Positions 6,503 to 7,356 of a stretch of DNA of 7,356 bases are shown here, piece by piece; positions within the stretch are counted from its first letter, which is position 1, and every line of letters starts with the position of its first letter. Below the pieces are notes generated by a model that had not been told where the DNA came from, searched no databases, and saw only the letters and a list, made by a program, of their open reading frames with translations. Location: contig PBBH01000041.1 in assembly GCA_002716525.1 (NCBI GenBank), positions 1 to 7,356 of the forward strand, written 5' to 3'. The position numbers and the translations under genes were made by a program. Source of the DNA: Fidelibacterota bacterium. Its GTDB lineage: Bacteria > Fidelibacterota > Marinisomatia > Marinisomatales > TCS55.

Positions 6503-7356
6503 AAATTTCAGTCATAATTCCTGTTTATAATGAGGTGGGATCATTAAGAGAACTTTACGGCGAGTTAGTACAAGCTCTGGCACCGTATGAAAAATATGAA
6601 ATTCTTTTTATTGATGACGGTTCTACTGATGGTTCTTTTGATGTCATCAAGGAATTAGGTGAAACGGATACCCATATTAATTTATTTCAATTCCACCGGA
6701 ATTATGGAAAATCGGCAGCACTGGCAGAGGGCTTCAAATATGCTGAAGGTGATCAAATCATTACGATGGATGCAGATTTACAGGATGATCCTTCGGAAAT
6801 AACAAATTTGATTCAAAAGCTTGAAGAGGGTTTTGACCTTGTTTCAGGGTGGAAAAAAAATCGTAAAGACCCTTTATCAAAAAAGTTGCCATCCAAATTA
6901 TTCAATTTTATAACCCGGTTATTTACCGGGGTTAGAATCCATGATTTTAATTGCGGTTTAAAAATATATCGCAAAGCAGTGATCAAAACATTAGATATTT
7001 ATGGAGGGAGGCATCGATATATACCTGCCTTAGCAGGGCAGAAGAAATTCAAAGTGGCTGAAATAGTTGTTAACCATCGTCCACGTATGCATGGTGTGAC
7101 CAAATATGGAGGCTCTCGTTTTTTTCACGGATTATTTGATTTGATATCGATTTTATTTTTATCAAGATACACTCAGAGCCCACTTTATTTTTTCGGAAAA
7201 ATTGGACTTTTTACCTTTCTGATTGGATTGGGTGTTGATTGTTATGTTATTTATTTAAAGTACTTTTTAGGAGAACCTTTTGCAAAACATATGGCACTTC
7301 TGATGTTGGGTGTGCTGATTATTGTTATCGGGATTCAATTCTTTTCCATCGGTTTG
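6499..7356 (+). CDS. Family 2 glycosyltransferase, DPM1/GtrB-like (polyprenyl-phosphate sugar transferase), 3' truncated by window
   Basis: This frame runs open to the window end, giving 286 residues of a protein usually about 310-330 long. It begins MKISVIIPVYNE, the classic GT-A start, followed by the nucleotide-binding FIDDGSTDGS (38-46), the metal-binding DADLQDDP (91-98), the conserved HDFNCGLKIYRK (148-159), and RPRMHGVTKYGG (194-205), which matches the 'R-x-x-G-x-S/T-K-Y' motif of DPM1/GtrB/ArnC-type enzymes. Two hydrophobic C-terminal segments (about 230-256 and 264-286, the second cut) match the membrane hairpins of the GtrB subgroup. Such enzymes move a sugar from a nucleotide donor to undecaprenyl (or dolichyl) phosphate on the cytoplasmic face. 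The sugar cannot be predicted. The ATG overlaps the upstream TGA as ATGA, so translational coupling is likely. Confidence 0.88.
   Translation, partial: MKISVIIPVYNEVGSLRELYGELVQALAPYEKYEILFIDDGSTDGSFDVIKELGETDTHINLFQFHRNYGKSAALAEGFKYAEGDQIITMDADLQDDPSEITNLIQKLEEGFDLVSGWKKNRKDPLSKKLPSKLFNFITRLFTGVRIHDFNCGLKIYRKAVIKTLDIYGGRHRYIPALAGQKKFKVAEIVVNHRPRMHGVTKYGGSRFFHGLFDLISILFLSRYTQSPLYFFGKIGLFTFLIGLGVDCYVIYLKYFLGEPFAKHMALLMLGVLIIVIGIQFFSIGL

Noticed and set aside
6912..6933. GC-rich hairpin (AACCCGGT paired with ACCGGGGTT, one bulge) resembling a terminator
   Set aside because: It lies inside the glycosyltransferase reading frame, has no T-tract after it, and the coding motifs continue intact past it.

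Overview
The window is an AT-rich (about one third G+C by eye), gene-dense bacterial chromosomal segment with every gene on the + strand and almost no non-coding DNA. The organism is Gram-negative: there are two lipoprotein signal peptides, a LolB/DUF4292-like outer-membrane-type lipoprotein, and genes for undecaprenyl-phosphate recycling and polyprenyl-phosphate glycosylation. Protein style and gene order suggest an uncultured member of the FCB group or its neighbours, such as Marinimicrobia/SAR406. That placement is an impression from sequence style and is low confidence.

Layout. Positions 1-292 hold the 3' end of uppP (undecaprenyl-diphosphatase). One base later comes holA (294-1301, DNA polymerase III delta subunit). 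Its last 8 bases overlap the preferred start of an ECF-family sigma factor gene (1294-1866), which is followed 14 bases later by a single-pass membrane protein with the layout of an anti-sigma factor (1881-2435). A 72-base gap, the longest between any two genes as first predicted, carries a weak hairpin plus T-tract that may be a terminator. Next is a membrane-anchored diguanylate cyclase with two GAF-like domains (2508-4205). After a 67-base gap comes a lipoprotein made of 14 in-register TPR units (4273-5874). A LolB/DUF4292-like lipoprotein follows (5867-6502), best explained by a CTG start overlapping the TPR gene. Last is a DPM1/GtrB-type glycosyltransferase (6499-7356, cut by the window end), joined to the lipoprotein gene by an ATGA overlap.

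How the genes may work together. The first block (uppP-holA-sigma-anti-sigma) looks like one transcript, with a housekeeping replication gene beside an envelope-responsive sigma/anti-sigma pair. The last block (TPR lipoprotein, LolB-like lipoprotein, lipid-linked glycosyltransferase) looks like an outer-envelope biogenesis cluster, with a c-di-GMP synthase at its head. Both ends of the window concern the polyprenyl-phosphate carrier. I see no CRISPR array, mobile element, tRNA, rRNA or defence cassette, and no clear evidence of an entirely new system. The most noteworthy points are the cysteine-free putative anti-sigma factor, the predicted CTG start, the uninterrupted TPR solenoid and the tight coupling of sigma to holA.
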